Assembly (NCBI RefSeq): GCF_008122265.1
Contig: NZ_CP043042.1
Span: 3,968,001-4,032,000, forward strand
From: Marinobacter fonticola
GTDB taxonomy: Bacteria; Pseudomonadota; Gammaproteobacteria; Pseudomonadales; Oleiphilaceae
Length of the DNA stretch: 64,000 nt
Direction of reading: 5' to 3'
The stretch's first letter is position 1; each line of letters opens with the position of its first letter. The notes beneath the pieces were generated by a model. The model made no database searches. It was given only the letters and a program-made list of their open reading frames with translations, and was not told the origin of the DNA. Position numbers and translations under genes: made by a program. This document shows positions 28,793 to 37,537 of the stretch, in pieces.

Positions 28793-30060
28793 TTGTCCAG
28801 CCCTTCCGTGTCGCTTCGAAGCGAGCGGCGACCCAGGCCCATGGCGCGTTTGGCAAACCACCGGCGCGCGCCTGGCACCAGGTCCATGCCCACCAGTCCC
28901 GCATCCCGCGCCGCCGCCAGCAGGGGCGAGCGAGCACCGAAAATCTGAATTAGGGAGTCCGAGAATCTCACGGTATCCTGCCAGTCCTGACGGTGTTTAG
29001 CCTGATAGGCATTCAATACATCGATACGCCCCAGCGGCACTTGGCCCATCTCGGCCGATTCGAACTGGTCCACCAGCGCCATCAGTCCCCGTAGCGCCAA
29101 ATTGAAGCCTTGGCCAGCGACCGGATGCAGCGTGTGAGCCGCATTGCCGATCAAGACGATGCCCGGCCGAACCGACTCCTGCACCGTGCTCAGGGTTAGC
29201 GGATAGTGGCTGCACTCGCCGATACGGGTAAACCGGCCCAGGCGCCAACCGAAACGCTGCTGCAGGCGTTCGCAGCGCTGCTCGTCCGTCAAGGCCAGCG
29301 TCGCATCCAGCGCATCGCCATCCAGCGTCCAGACCAACGCCGAATCTTGTCCCGCACGCCGCGAGCCGCCACGGGGCAACAGGGCCATGGGCCCCGCGTC
29401 GGTGAAACGTTCGTAGGCCGTGAACCGATGCGGATCGCTTGTGGACACGTTGGCGATGAGCGCATGCTGGTCATACCGGGTCTGCTCAACCCGAAAACCC
29501 AGCTGTTCCCGCAAACCGGAGCGACCTCCGTCGGCGATCACCAGGCATTGGGCCGTCAAATCCACCGTTCCGCCGGACTTATCGAGACGTACCGAAACGC
29601 CCTCGGCCAGCGGCGTTACGTCCACCACTTTGGCCGGTGCCTGCCACTGGACCTGCGGCAGATCCGCCAGCCTTTGCATCAGGCTCAGTCCCAGCCAGCG
29701 ATTGTCCACCACGTAGCCCAGGGCATCCTGGGCATGCTCCTCTGCGGTCATGCGCGTGGAGCCGAAACGCCCGCGGTCGGAAACATGAATATGGCGGATT
29801 GGCGTGGCATGCGGTGCCAGATCATCCCATAGGCCCAGCGCCTGATAAATCAGACGCGAGCTCCAAGCCAAGGCGGTGGAGCGGGCATCGTAGCTGGGCT
29901 GGTAGTCTTTTGGCTGAGCATCGGGCGCCAGCGGGAAGGCTTCGACCACGGTGACCCGCAGTCGCGGCAAGCGTTGCACCAACGCAAGCGCTAAGGTTGC
30001 CCCGGCCAAGCCGCCGCCCGCAATCAGGATGTCCGTATCGAAGGCTGTGTGATCCACCAC
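28789..30060 (-). CDS. ubiH: 2-octaprenyl-6-methoxyphenol hydroxylase (UbiH)
   Basis: This 423-residue FAD monooxygenase shares the family motifs DILIAGGGLAGATLALAL, IADGGRSGLREQLGF and LIGNAAHTLHPVAGQGFNLALRG. In most gammaproteobacteria the paralogue directly downstream of pepP is UbiH, hence the name; it would hydroxylate C4 (older C6) of the ring. The start is GTG at 30060, 22 bp after pepP. Operon order on this strand is ygfB, pepP, ubiH, ubiI. Confidence 0.88.
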   Translation of the reverse strand: MVDHTAFDTDILIAGGGLAGATLALALVQRLPRLRVTVVEAFPLAPDAQPKDYQPSYDARSTALAWSSRLIYQALGLWDDLAPHATPIRHIHVSDRGRFGSTRMTAEEHAQDALGYVVDNRWLGLSLMQRLADLPQVQWQAPAKVVDVTPLAEGVSVRLDKSGGTVDLTAQCLVIADGGRSGLREQLGFRVEQTRYDQHALIANVSTSDPHRFTAYERFTDAGPMALLPRGGSRRAGQDSALVWTLDGDALDATLALTDEQRCERLQQRFGWRLGRFTRIGECSHYPLTLSTVQESVRPGIVLIGNAAHTLHPVAGQGFNLALRGLMALVDQFESAEMGQVPLGRIDVLNAYQAKHRQDWQDTVRFSDSLIQIFGARSPLLAAARDAGLVGMDLVPGARRWFAKRAMGLGRRSLRSDTEGLDK

Positions 30061-30082
30061 GTCTCTGGCTGCTCCGGTTAGC

Positions 30083-31399
30083 TCACGCGTCCGCCATAAA
30101 GGCTTCGATCTCGGCGATCGTCTTCGGCGCGCCTTCGGACAGAATGCGGCAACCCTCTTTGGTCACCACCACGTCATCCTCGATACGAATGCCGATACCG
30201 CGCCATTGCTCGGCGACATCGGTATTGTTGGGCGAGATATACAACCCGGGCTCGACGGTCAACACCATGCCCGGCTCCAGTACCCGCCACGCGTCGCCGA
30301 CCCGGTAGTCGCCTACGTCGTGCACATCCAGCCCGAGCCAGTGCCCGGTGCGGTGCATGAAGAAAGGCTTGTAAGCCTCCTGCTCAAGCGCCTCGTCGAG
30401 GGAACCCTGCAACAATCCGAGATCGAGCAGTCCCTGGGTCAGCACCCTGAGCGCGGCTTCATGAGAGTGATTCCAGTGGTTGCCGGGCTTCACCGCTTCG
30501 ATCGCCGCGTACTGGGCCGCTAGCACCACCTCGTAGAGGGCTTTCTGAGGATCGGTAAAGCGGCCGTTGATCGGGAAGGTGCGGGTGATATCCGACGCAT
30601 AGTTTTCCAGCTCGCAGCCGGCATCGATCAGGACCAGATCACCGTCTTTAAGCGGCGCGCTGTTCTCAATGTAATGCAGAATACAGCCGTTGAGGCCACT
30701 GCCGACAATCGACGGATAGGCTGTGGACCGGGCACCGTGAGACATAAACGTGTGGATCAGTTCGGCTTCCAGATGATATTCGTAGCCACCGCGCTTAGCC
30801 CGCTTCATCGCCCGGCAATGAGCCTCTGCGCTGATTTCGCCGGCCTTGGCCATTACCTTGATTTCCGACGCGCTTTTATAAAGGCGCAAGTCATGCAGCG
30901 TGTGCTCCAGCGCCACGAATTCACCGGGTGGGTGGGCGCCTGTACGCACTTTGGAGCGGATGGTTTTGACCCACTCCATCACCTGGCTGTCAAACGCCCT
31001 GTCTTTGCCCAACGGGTAGTAGACCCGGCTGCGCCCCTCGATCATGCCGGGCAGGATGTCGTCGATATCGGCAATGGGGAACGCGTCGTCGAACCCATAC
31101 GTTTCGATAGCCCCTTCCGGGCCGGCGAGAAAACCGTCCCAAAGCTCCTTTTCAGGATTGCGTTCTTTGCAGAACAGCACCGACTCGCCATGTTCCCGCC
31201 CCGGGATCAGCACCAGCACAGCGTCGGGTTCGTCGAAGCCGGTCAGGTAATAGAAATCGCTGTCCTGGCGATAGGGGTGCAGTACGTCCCGGTTGCGCAC
31301 CCGCTCGGGGGCAGCCGGTACGATTGCGATACTGTTGGCCGCCATGTGCTCACTCAGGGTCTTTCGGCGTGAGGCAAATTCTTTTATCGGCATCAACAT
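30083..31399 (-). CDS. pepP: Xaa-Pro aminopeptidase (PepP)
   Basis: This 438-residue metallopeptidase of the M24B family removes an N-terminal residue before proline. The dinuclear metal ligands are visible in LVLIDAGCELENYASDITRTF, GHWLGLDVHDVG, TVEPGLYI and IGIRIEDDVVV. The ATG at 31399 was chosen (MLMPIKEF) because GGAG lies 8 bases upstream and the length then matches E. coli PepP (441). It follows ygfB after 92 bp. Confidence 0.96.
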   Translation of the reverse strand: MLMPIKEFASRRKTLSEHMAANSIAIVPAAPERVRNRDVLHPYRQDSDFYYLTGFDEPDAVLVLIPGREHGESVLFCKERNPEKELWDGFLAGPEGAIETYGFDDAFPIADIDDILPGMIEGRSRVYYPLGKDRAFDSQVMEWVKTIRSKVRTGAHPPGEFVALEHTLHDLRLYKSASEIKVMAKAGEISAEAHCRAMKRAKRGGYEYHLEAELIHTFMSHGARSTAYPSIVGSGLNGCILHYIENSAPLKDGDLVLIDAGCELENYASDITRTFPINGRFTDPQKALYEVVLAAQYAAIEAVKPGNHWNHSHEAALRVLTQGLLDLGLLQGSLDEALEQEAYKPFFMHRTGHWLGLDVHDVGDYRVGDAWRVLEPGMVLTVEPGLYISPNNTDVAEQWRGIGIRIEDDVVVTKEGCRILSEGAPKTIAEIEAFMADA

Positions 31400-31491
31400 G
31401 CGGACACTCCGGTTAGATCTATCGAAAAGAGGATTGCGCACTTCAGTGAGCTGCTCTTTAGTTCATGTCGTTCAGCGAGTCGTTCTGCCTG

Positions 31492-32082
31492 TCAGTGAAG
31501 CGTGGTTTCCGCCGGCGGGACGGGCGGATTGAATTCAGTGAATACGGTCAGTGCACCGACACGGACGTACTCCATGATCTCGTTGAACTGCTGCTCACCT
31601 TCCTCGCTGTCCTCCTCGCCCTGAGCAACCTGGCTGATAGAAACCATGTCTTCCACCACTTCACGTACTTCGCCGGTGGCTTCGCCCAACTCTCGGCTCG
31701 CCATCACCGCCATCCCCTCGAGAAAGCCGCGCACCCAGGCAGAGAGGGCTTGCAGGCGCTGATCCAGGGTGTACTCGTCGTCCGGCAGCAGCGGACGAAA
31801 ACCCAGGTCGGACGACTGCATCGCCGCGAGGGTGACGTCGTAAACGGTATCGAGGAACGTGGCCAGCTCATCCGAGCCTTGCGCGACGTCGGGCGCGACA
31901 CCCATCTGCTCGCAAGCGAGACTACGCCACTCTTCGGTTTTCAGACGGCCACCGGCAGCGAGCCGGCCGCACAGGCCGCCATGCAGCTCCGCCGGGTGGC
32001 TGAAAGCCTTGTAGCTTGTAAAAAAGTTGGCCCAGGTTTCAAAGTCGTCGAGGGCCGGTGCTTGGGATATGTGATCAGTCAT
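31492..32082 (-). CDS. ygfB: YgfB/UPF0149 family protein
   Basis: This 196-residue all-helical protein contains the family segments HPAELHGGLCGRLAAGG, LSAWVRGFLEGMAV and EFNPPVP near the C-terminus. YgfB homologues precede pepP-ubiH in many gammaproteobacteria. In Pseudomonas aeruginosa YgfB has been linked to regulation of ampDh3 and beta-lactam tolerance; whether that applies here is unknown. It is first in the pepP operon and divergent from the zinc locus. Confidence 0.93.
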   Translation of the reverse strand: MTDHISQAPALDDFETWANFFTSYKAFSHPAELHGGLCGRLAAGGRLKTEEWRSLACEQMGVAPDVAQGSDELATFLDTVYDVTLAAMQSSDLGFRPLLPDDEYTLDQRLQALSAWVRGFLEGMAVMASRELGEATGEVREVVEDMVSISQVAQGEEDSEEGEQQFNEIMEYVRVGALTVFTEFNPPVPPAETTLH

Positions 32083-32185
32083 TGAACGGCTATCTGTGGA
32101 TGCATTTGAAGCTCTCTATCGTAGCACTCAGGCAGACCAAACACATCGACCGGAAGCCGTTGACGCAGCCGCTCTTTCGAATTAC

Positions 32186-32198
32186 GTTATAATATAAC
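32186..32198. promoter_or_regulatory. Zur box (zinc uptake regulator operator)
   Basis: GTTATAATATAAC is a palindrome matching the gammaproteobacterial Zur operator core, as in the E. coli znu site GTTATAATATCAC. It lies 22 bp upstream of the zrgA start and contains a TATAAT that could be the -10 element. Repression by Zur-zinc is therefore very likely. Confidence 0.88.
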
Positions 32199-32220
32199 AT
32201 TTAATAGCGAGAAATTGCCG

Positions 32221-32808
<588 letters not shown>

Positions 32809-32835
32809 AGCGGCGCCCTATTGCTCCCATTCATT

Positions 32836-33339
32836 CTATTGCTCGTAGGGCGTCACGGCCTGGGCGTCGATGGCGTAGGACGAAGCGCCCACCTCATTCT
32901 CGTTATCCTCGATCTGCAATACGCCCTTGACCCAGAACGGGTTGTAGAGCACATCCACAGCGAAACCGGGCTTATAGGTGACGTGGATAATCTGGTTGGG
33001 CGGTGGCGGCGGTACGTGGATACAGGCACCGAAGTAAGGCACCAGGAAAAACTCGTAAATGCGCTGGTCGTCGCCCACTTTAAGAGGCACGACGAAGCCG
33101 GGAATGCGGACCTTGCGATTGTCGAATGCCGGTACCGTGCGTCCGGTCATAATCTCGTCAGGCAGCGTGACGGGGCCGTCACCTTGGTGCTCGACTTGCG
33201 GCAGACTCTCCAGTAGCGCAAGGTCTTCGGCAGGCATGAGTTCCAGCCAGTCCACTTCGGCCCAGTCCTCGTCCGCCGTTAGCGAAACGCTCAGAATGAG
33301 GCAAGACAAAAGAAACAGAGCCCGGACGGCATGAAACAC
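32836..33339 (-). CDS. DUF3299 domain exported protein of the zinc locus
   Basis: This 167-residue protein has an N-terminal signal-like segment (ALFLLSCLILSVSLTADED) and the DUF3299 core with PGFVVPL, FFLVPYFGACIHVPPPPPNQIIHV and YNPFWVKGVL. Family members accompany ZrgA/MacB-type zinc loci, as in PA4066; the molecular role is unknown. The GTG at 33339 is preferred because GAGGA precedes it and it places the signal peptide at the N-terminus; an ATG at 33375 and a GTG at 33396 are alternatives. It is convergent with zrgA and divergent from the ABC genes, unlike the co-directional Pseudomonas order. Confidence 0.85.
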   Translation of the reverse strand: MFHAVRALFLLSCLILSVSLTADEDWAEVDWLELMPAEDLALLESLPQVEHQGDGPVTLPDEIMTGRTVPAFDNRKVRIPGFVVPLKVGDDQRIYEFFLVPYFGACIHVPPPPPNQIIHVTYKPGFAVDVLYNPFWVKGVLQIEDNENEVGASSYAIDAQAVTPYEQ

Positions 33340-33416
33340 GTTTAGAATCCTCGCAAGTTGATTCGAGCTGATCATACACTGCCAGACGGCGACCACAAGG
33401 TGACGTTTTTATTGCC

Positions 33417-34121
33417 ATGACTGCCCGCCAAGCCCCCCCCGTTATCGAGGCAACCCACCTGGCCTTCCGCTGGCCCGGCGCCGACCACCGCCTGCATTTC
33501 CCGGATCTCAGCCTACAGGCGAACGACCACCTGTTCCTGCGTGGCCCTAGCGGCAGCGGCAAGAGCACGCTACTAGCCATGCTGGCGGGCCTGAGCCTGC
33601 CCGAGAGCGGCGAGTTGAAATTCCGAGGTACCACGTTGTCCAATATCAGCCGGCGGGCGCGAGACCGGCTTAGGGCTGACCAGCTCGGTGTCATATTCCA
33701 GCAGTTCAATCTGGTGCCGTATCTGAGCGTGATCGACAACGTCACGCTACCCTGCCGGCTCTCGAAACCTCGCGCTGGCCGGGCTGTCTCGTCTCCGGCC
33801 GCTGAAGCCCGCTATCTGCTGATGGCCCTCGACGTCTCCGAAGCTCTCTGGCAACGCCCGGTGACCCGGCTCAGTGTCGGCCAGCAGCAACGGGTGGCCT
33901 GCGCCCGAGCGCTGATCGGCGGTCCTGCGCTTGTTCTCGCCGACGAGCCGACGTCAGCGCTGGATACAGACAACCGGGATCGCTTCCTCGAATTATTGAT
34001 GAGCCAATGCCGGGTCAGCGGCGCCGCACTAGTCTTCGTCAGTCACGATGCCAGCCTGGCGAACGCGTTCGACCGCAGGCTGGACCTGGGACAAACCGTA
34101 AAAACGGAGACCACGGCATGA
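33417..34121 (+). CDS. ABC transporter ATP-binding protein (MacB/LolD-like)
   Basis: This 234-residue ATPase has Walker A GPSGSGKST, Q-loop FQQFNLVPYLSV, signature LSVGQQQRVACARAL and Walker B LVLADEPTSALD. It belongs to the MacB/LolD/FtsE class, which drives mechanotransmission rather than classical import. It overlaps the permease start by 4 bases (ATGA). In the P. aeruginosa Zur regulon the equivalent pair lies beside a ZrgA homologue, so a zinc-related role is inferred. Confidence 0.93.
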   Translation: MTARQAPPVIEATHLAFRWPGADHRLHFPDLSLQANDHLFLRGPSGSGKSTLLAMLAGLSLPESGELKFRGTTLSNISRRARDRLRADQLGVIFQQFNLVPYLSVIDNVTLPCRLSKPRAGRAVSSPAAEARYLLMALDVSEALWQRPVTRLSVGQQQRVACARALIGGPALVLADEPTSALDTDNRDRFLELLMSQCRVSGAALVFVSHDASLANAFDRRLDLGQTVKTETTA

Positions 34122-35386
34122 GTCTTTCGCGTTTTCTGCGCCTCGCCCTGGCCAGTATCTGGCACCGGCGCGGCGTGCTCAGCCTGGTCACCCTGACACT
34201 CACGCTGAGCGTGACTTTGCTGCTCGGCGTTCAGTACCTGCGCTCCGAGGTCAAGGACACCTTTACCCGCACTATCAGCGGCACCGATCTGATCATTGGC
34301 GCGCGAGCGGGCCAGCTCAACCTGTTGCTCTATACCGTGTTCCATATCGGCGATGCCACTAACAACATCCGCTGGAGCACTTACGAAACCCTGGCTGCGG
34401 ACAAACGTATCGACTGGCTGGTGCCTATTTCCCTAGGGGACAGTTACCAGGGCTTTCGCGTGGTGGGCACCTCCAAAGCGTTTCCCGAGCATTTCCGCTA
34501 CGGGCGGGACCACGCTGTGACCGTGACTCAGGGAGCGTGGTTCGACGACCTGTTCGACGTGGTCCTAGGAGCGGATGTGGCGCGGGATCTCGGCCACGCC
34601 CCCGGCGACCGTATTACCCTGGCCCATGGCACCGGTAGCGTCAGCTTCATGAAGCACGAGGATATGCCGTTCAAGGTCTCCGGCATCCTGGCACCAACCG
34701 GCACCCCGGTAGACCGCGCCGTGTATATCAGCCTGGCAGGCATGGAAGCCATCCACGTGGGCTGGCAGTCCGGCGTTCGGATTCCGGGCCGCACCCCTTC
34801 GCCCGATGCCGTGCGCGAACGGGACCTGACACCCCGCGCCATTACTGCCGCCTATGCCGGGGTCGGCCGCAAGGTGCTGACCTTCCAGGTCCAGCGTGCG
34901 ATCAATGAATCCGCCCTGGAGCCGCTCAGCGCCATACTCCCCGGGGTCGCGCTGAGTGAACTCTGGCGCTTGATGGGCCAATTCGAGCGTGCGCTGGTGG
35001 CGTTAAGCGGCTTTGTCGTGGTTACCAGTCTGATCGGGCTCATCGCTGTGCTATTGGCGATCCAGAACCAGCGAAAGCGGGAAATTGCGATCTTGCGCGC
35101 GGTCGGCGCGTCCCCCGGCCTGATCGCAGCCCTTTATGCGGTAGAGTGTGTACTACTGTCGCTGTTGGCCTGCGCCCTGGCTTTGATCTTTGGCGCCGCG
35201 CTGCTTACCGCGCTCGCGCCGTGGCTACTCTCCCACTGGGGAATTGCTCTCAGCCTGCGATGGCCGGATAGCCAGGAGTGGGCCTTGCTCGCGGCCGTGC
35301 CGCTGGCAGCTTTGATCGTTTCTCTGGCGCCTGCCTGGCGGGCCTATCGCGGTAGCCTGAACGAAGGTCTTTCCGCGGCATCTTGA
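34118..35386 (+). CDS. MacB/FtsX-type ABC transporter permease
   Basis: This 422-residue inner-membrane protein has an N-terminal helix after a short basic segment (GVLSLVTLTLTLSVTLLLGV) and a large periplasmic domain (about 45-290). Three C-terminal helices form the FtsX fold (LSGFVVVTSLIGLIAVLLAI, ECVLLSLLACALALIFGAAL, LLAAVPLAALIVSLAP). The coupling helix segment KREIAILRAVGASP is typical. The ATG at 34118 has CGGAGA upstream. It forms the membrane half of the zinc-locus ABC system. Confidence 0.92.
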   Translation: MSLSRFLRLALASIWHRRGVLSLVTLTLTLSVTLLLGVQYLRSEVKDTFTRTISGTDLIIGARAGQLNLLLYTVFHIGDATNNIRWSTYETLAADKRIDWLVPISLGDSYQGFRVVGTSKAFPEHFRYGRDHAVTVTQGAWFDDLFDVVLGADVARDLGHAPGDRITLAHGTGSVSFMKHEDMPFKVSGILAPTGTPVDRAVYISLAGMEAIHVGWQSGVRIPGRTPSPDAVRERDLTPRAITAAYAGVGRKVLTFQVQRAINESALEPLSAILPGVALSELWRLMGQFERALVALSGFVVVTSLIGLIAVLLAIQNQRKREIAILRAVGASPGLIAALYAVECVLLSLLACALALIFGAALLTALAPWLLSHWGIALSLRWPDSQEWALLAAVPLAALIVSLAPAWRAYRGSLNEGLSAAS

Positions 35387-35582
35387 GCGGAGGATCACAA
35401 GGCACTACCAAGATGAACGGACGGCAAGGTGATCAAATTGACCGCTCTTCAGGCCGCATTTATAGTTGGTGGGTAAGTGACGGATTATTGGTGCCCTGTT
35501 CCCTCGTCATGATGGCCGCTCGGCCCGTTTCGGCAGGCGCCAGCAGTAAATCCAGAAACTATTCGCCGGGATGTAGAAAGCC

Positions 35583-35789
35583 ATGGATCAGTCTGAACTG
35601 CAGGCCCTCGCCAACAAGGTGGATCGCCTGATTGCTCGTTGCCAGAAACTGGAGCAAGAAAATACCGCCTTGCGTCAGATGCAGGATGACTGGAATCGCG
35701 AGCGCGCCCAGCTCATGCAGAAAAACGACCTCGCCCGCAACAAAATCGAAGCGATGATTGGCCGCCTTAGAGCACTGGAGCAACACTGA
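35583..35789 (+). CDS. Small coiled-coil protein upstream of zapA (TIGR02449 type)
   Basis: This 68-residue fully helical protein has heptad-like spacing (LANKVDRLIARCQKLEQENTAL), resembling the ZapB-like family usually found just before zapA in Pseudomonas-type genomes. A role in cell division is suggested by its neighbour but not shown. Its stop overlaps the zapA ATG by one base. The 196-bp gap upstream shows no other gene. Confidence 0.85.
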   Translation: MDQSELQALANKVDRLIARCQKLEQENTALRQMQDDWNRERAQLMQKNDLARNKIEAMIGRLRALEQH

Positions 35790-36085
35790 TGCCGGAAAAA
35801 CCGACCACGGTCGAAGTCAATATTCTGGATAAGGCTTATTTGGTAGCCTGCCCCGACAATGCCCGCCAAGCCCTGTTGCAGGCTGCTCAGCATCTGGACT
35901 CGCAAATGCGCGAGATTCGCGCGAGCGGCAAAGTGTTCGGCACCGAACGCATCGCCGTCATGGCAGCGCTGAACATTACCCACGACCTGCTGCAGCAAAG
36001 CCATATGTCCGAAGATGCCACCGGCATCCTCAAGCGGGTCGACAACCGCCTCGACGAAGCGCTGGGTGAACCCAACGAGGGCTAA
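35789..36085 (+). CDS. zapA: Cell division protein ZapA
   Basis: This 98-residue protein matches ZapA, which cross-links FtsZ filaments at the Z-ring. Typical parts are VEVNILDKAYLVACPDNARQALL, the N-terminal beta region, followed by the long coiled-coil helix (RIAVMAALNITHDLLQQ). It precedes the 6S RNA gene, a conserved gammaproteobacterial arrangement. Confidence 0.94.
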   Translation: MPEKPTTVEVNILDKAYLVACPDNARQALLQAAQHLDSQMREIRASGKVFGTERIAVMAALNITHDLLQQSHMSEDATGILKRVDNRLDEALGEPNEG

Positions 36086-36121
36086 TTGAAAAAGCCAATC
36101 TCGGGTATTCCCGAAACAGGT

Positions 36122-36152
36122 TTGCATCCCGCCCCGGTATAGCCCGTATAAT
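36122..36152 (+). promoter_or_regulatory. Promoter of 6S RNA
   Basis: A perfect TATAAT at 36147-36152 lies 7 bp before the predicted 5' end of the RNA. TTGCAT at 36122-36127 is the candidate -35, with a long 19-bp spacer. Confidence 0.6.
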
Positions 36153-36158
36153 AGAGGT

Positions 36159-36338
36159 ACTTCCTGGGTTGTTCGCTGGTCGGATACGTCCTCGAGCCGA
36201 TGCGCAATACCTAGGTGGCTACTTCAGGGCATTGTGAGCATGTCCCCCGCGAAGGGGAAAGCCTAATATGTTACAGCGGCCACCACCTTGAACTGTTGGG
36301 TTCAAGGGCCACATCCGATAACGGCAACCCGGGAAGCT
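36159..36338 (+). ncRNA. ssrS: 6S RNA
   Basis: About 180 nt between zapA and the 5-FCL gene, the standard location of ssrS. The ends CTTCCTGGGTTG (36160-36171) and CAACCCGGGAAG (36325-36336) form a 12-bp closing stem with one G-U pair. Internal landmarks shared with E. coli 6S include GAGCCGATG, GGCATTGTGAGCATG, the AAGCCTAA segment and CACCTTGAACTGTTGGGTTCAAGGG. 6S RNA mimics an open promoter and sequesters sigma70 RNA polymerase in stationary phase. Exact ends are predicted only from the stem. Confidence 0.92.
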
Positions 36339-36388
36339 TTCTTCTACTTCAATAGCCTTCAGCCAGCCATCAGCGGACCCGACCGAAC

Positions 36389-37144
36389 GTGAAGTCCATC
36401 GCGCCGCCGCTTCCGGCCAGAGCCGACCGAAAGACCCTTCGACGTGATTTGAGACAGCGTCGACGCGCCTTGTCTGCCGCTGCCCAACGGGTTGCCGCCC
36501 GGGCTTTGACCCGCCAACTGATACTGCATTTTGGTCATTCCCGAGCCCGGCACATCGGCCTTTATCTACCCAACGACGGCGAGATCGATCCACGTGCGTT
36601 TATCGAAGAAGCCCGCCGCCGAAATTTGAGCGTTTACCTACCCGTATTGCACCCGGTCTTGGGGAATCAGCTCTGGTTCTATCGTTTCGACGCCAACACC
36701 GAACTACGCCCCAATCGTTTCGGCATTCCGGAGCCGACCGATCGAAGAGCACCACGCCGCCCACCCTGGGCACTGGACGCCGTACTGATGCCGCTGGTGG
36801 GATTCGATCGTGAAGGCGGACGCCTCGGCATGGGGGGCGGTTTCTATGACCGTACGTTTGCCTTCAAGCGCTTGGCACCTCAGCGGCCTCCGGCATTGAT
36901 CGGATTAGCACATGAGGTTCAGCAAGTGGAACGTTTGCCGATTGCCAGTTGGGATGTGCCCATGGATGGGGTGATTACGCCAGCCCGGCACCTGGACTGC
37001 TCTCCCCAAGGCATTATCGAGCGGACACAGCCGCGAGCGGTTTTTTTTGGCCGGTACCGGCTGGCAGACCGGCGTCATGGCAGGCAGCGCACGTCAGGCT
37101 GGTTGCTCTCGGTTTTCGCTTTCCTGCGTCGCTTTATTCTTTAA
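36389..37144 (+). CDS. ygfA: 5-formyltetrahydrofolate cyclo-ligase (5-FCL)
   Basis: This 251-residue enzyme converts 5-formyl-THF to 5,10-methenyl-THF with ATP. Diagnostic motifs are LRRDLRQRRRALSA, IGLYLPNDGEID and PLVGFDREGGRLGMGGGFYDRTF. It starts at a GTG 50 bp after the 6S RNA, with which it is often co-transcribed (the ssrS-ygfA operon of E. coli). The C-terminal 40 residues are basic and longer than in E. coli. Confidence 0.93.
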   Translation: MKSIAPPLPARADRKTLRRDLRQRRRALSAAAQRVAARALTRQLILHFGHSRARHIGLYLPNDGEIDPRAFIEEARRRNLSVYLPVLHPVLGNQLWFYRFDANTELRPNRFGIPEPTDRRAPRRPPWALDAVLMPLVGFDREGGRLGMGGGFYDRTFAFKRLAPQRPPALIGLAHEVQQVERLPIASWDVPMDGVITPARHLDCSPQGIIERTQPRAVFFGRYRLADRRHGRQRTSGWLLSVFAFLRRFIL

Positions 37145-37160
37145 GCACTGGCACCAATAG

Positions 37161-37289
37161 CTAGTCGACCACTTCTGCTGCTGTCTTCGACCGCGGTTCG
37201 GATGCCTGGAGCGAGGTGAATCCGGTAACCGCAAGACCAATAGCAAAAAGAAAAACGAGCGCCCGTATAACGTCAGGCTTTCGTTCCAT
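37161..37289 (-). CDS. Predicted 42-residue single-span membrane protein
   Basis: This short frame has an ATG at 37289 preceded by GGGGGA at a 9-base spacing. It encodes a charged start (MERKPDVIRA), one hydrophobic helix (LVFLFAIGLAVTGF) and a polar tail ending in EVVD. The charge pattern and composition look like a real small membrane protein rather than a shadow frame. The 200 bp upstream are AT-rich and could hold its promoter. No function is recognised. It lies opposite the 3' side of the 5-FCL transcript. Confidence 0.5.
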   Translation of the reverse strand: MERKPDVIRALVFLFAIGLAVTGFTSLQASEPRSKTAAEVVD

Positions 37290-37310
37290 TTTATTGCATC
37301 CCCCAATGCT

Positions 37311-37338
37311 GGCGACTCAAATGTCGCCTTTTGTTTTT
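37311..37338 (+). terminator. Intrinsic terminator downstream of 5-FCL
   Basis: GGCGAC-TCAAAT-GTCGCC is followed by TTTTGTTTTT, a classical plus-strand terminator. It is 167 bp after the 5-FCL stop. On the minus strand it would lie in the leader of the 42-residue frame. Confidence 0.85.
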
Positions 37339-37537
37339 CTGTGCTGCTGGCCGACTACAGAACGACGCTATATAACCACCGAACTAACAGAAACGTCATA
37401 AATACAAAATTGTAAATGTCGCTCACAATCAGATGGTTAGTTTTTATTCACAGAATTGTTATAAATAATAACAGCTCACTTCGTTAATACAATTTAAGAG
37501 TGATTACAAGGGTTTCATTTTTGCTACGACATGGTCG
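37339..37537. other. AT-rich intergenic stretch before ilvA 3' end
   Basis: About 200 bp, clearly AT-richer than the surroundings (for example a TTATAAATAATAAC segment near 37460). No gene is supported. It may provide the promoter of the minus-strand small frame at 37161-37289. Confidence 0.5.
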
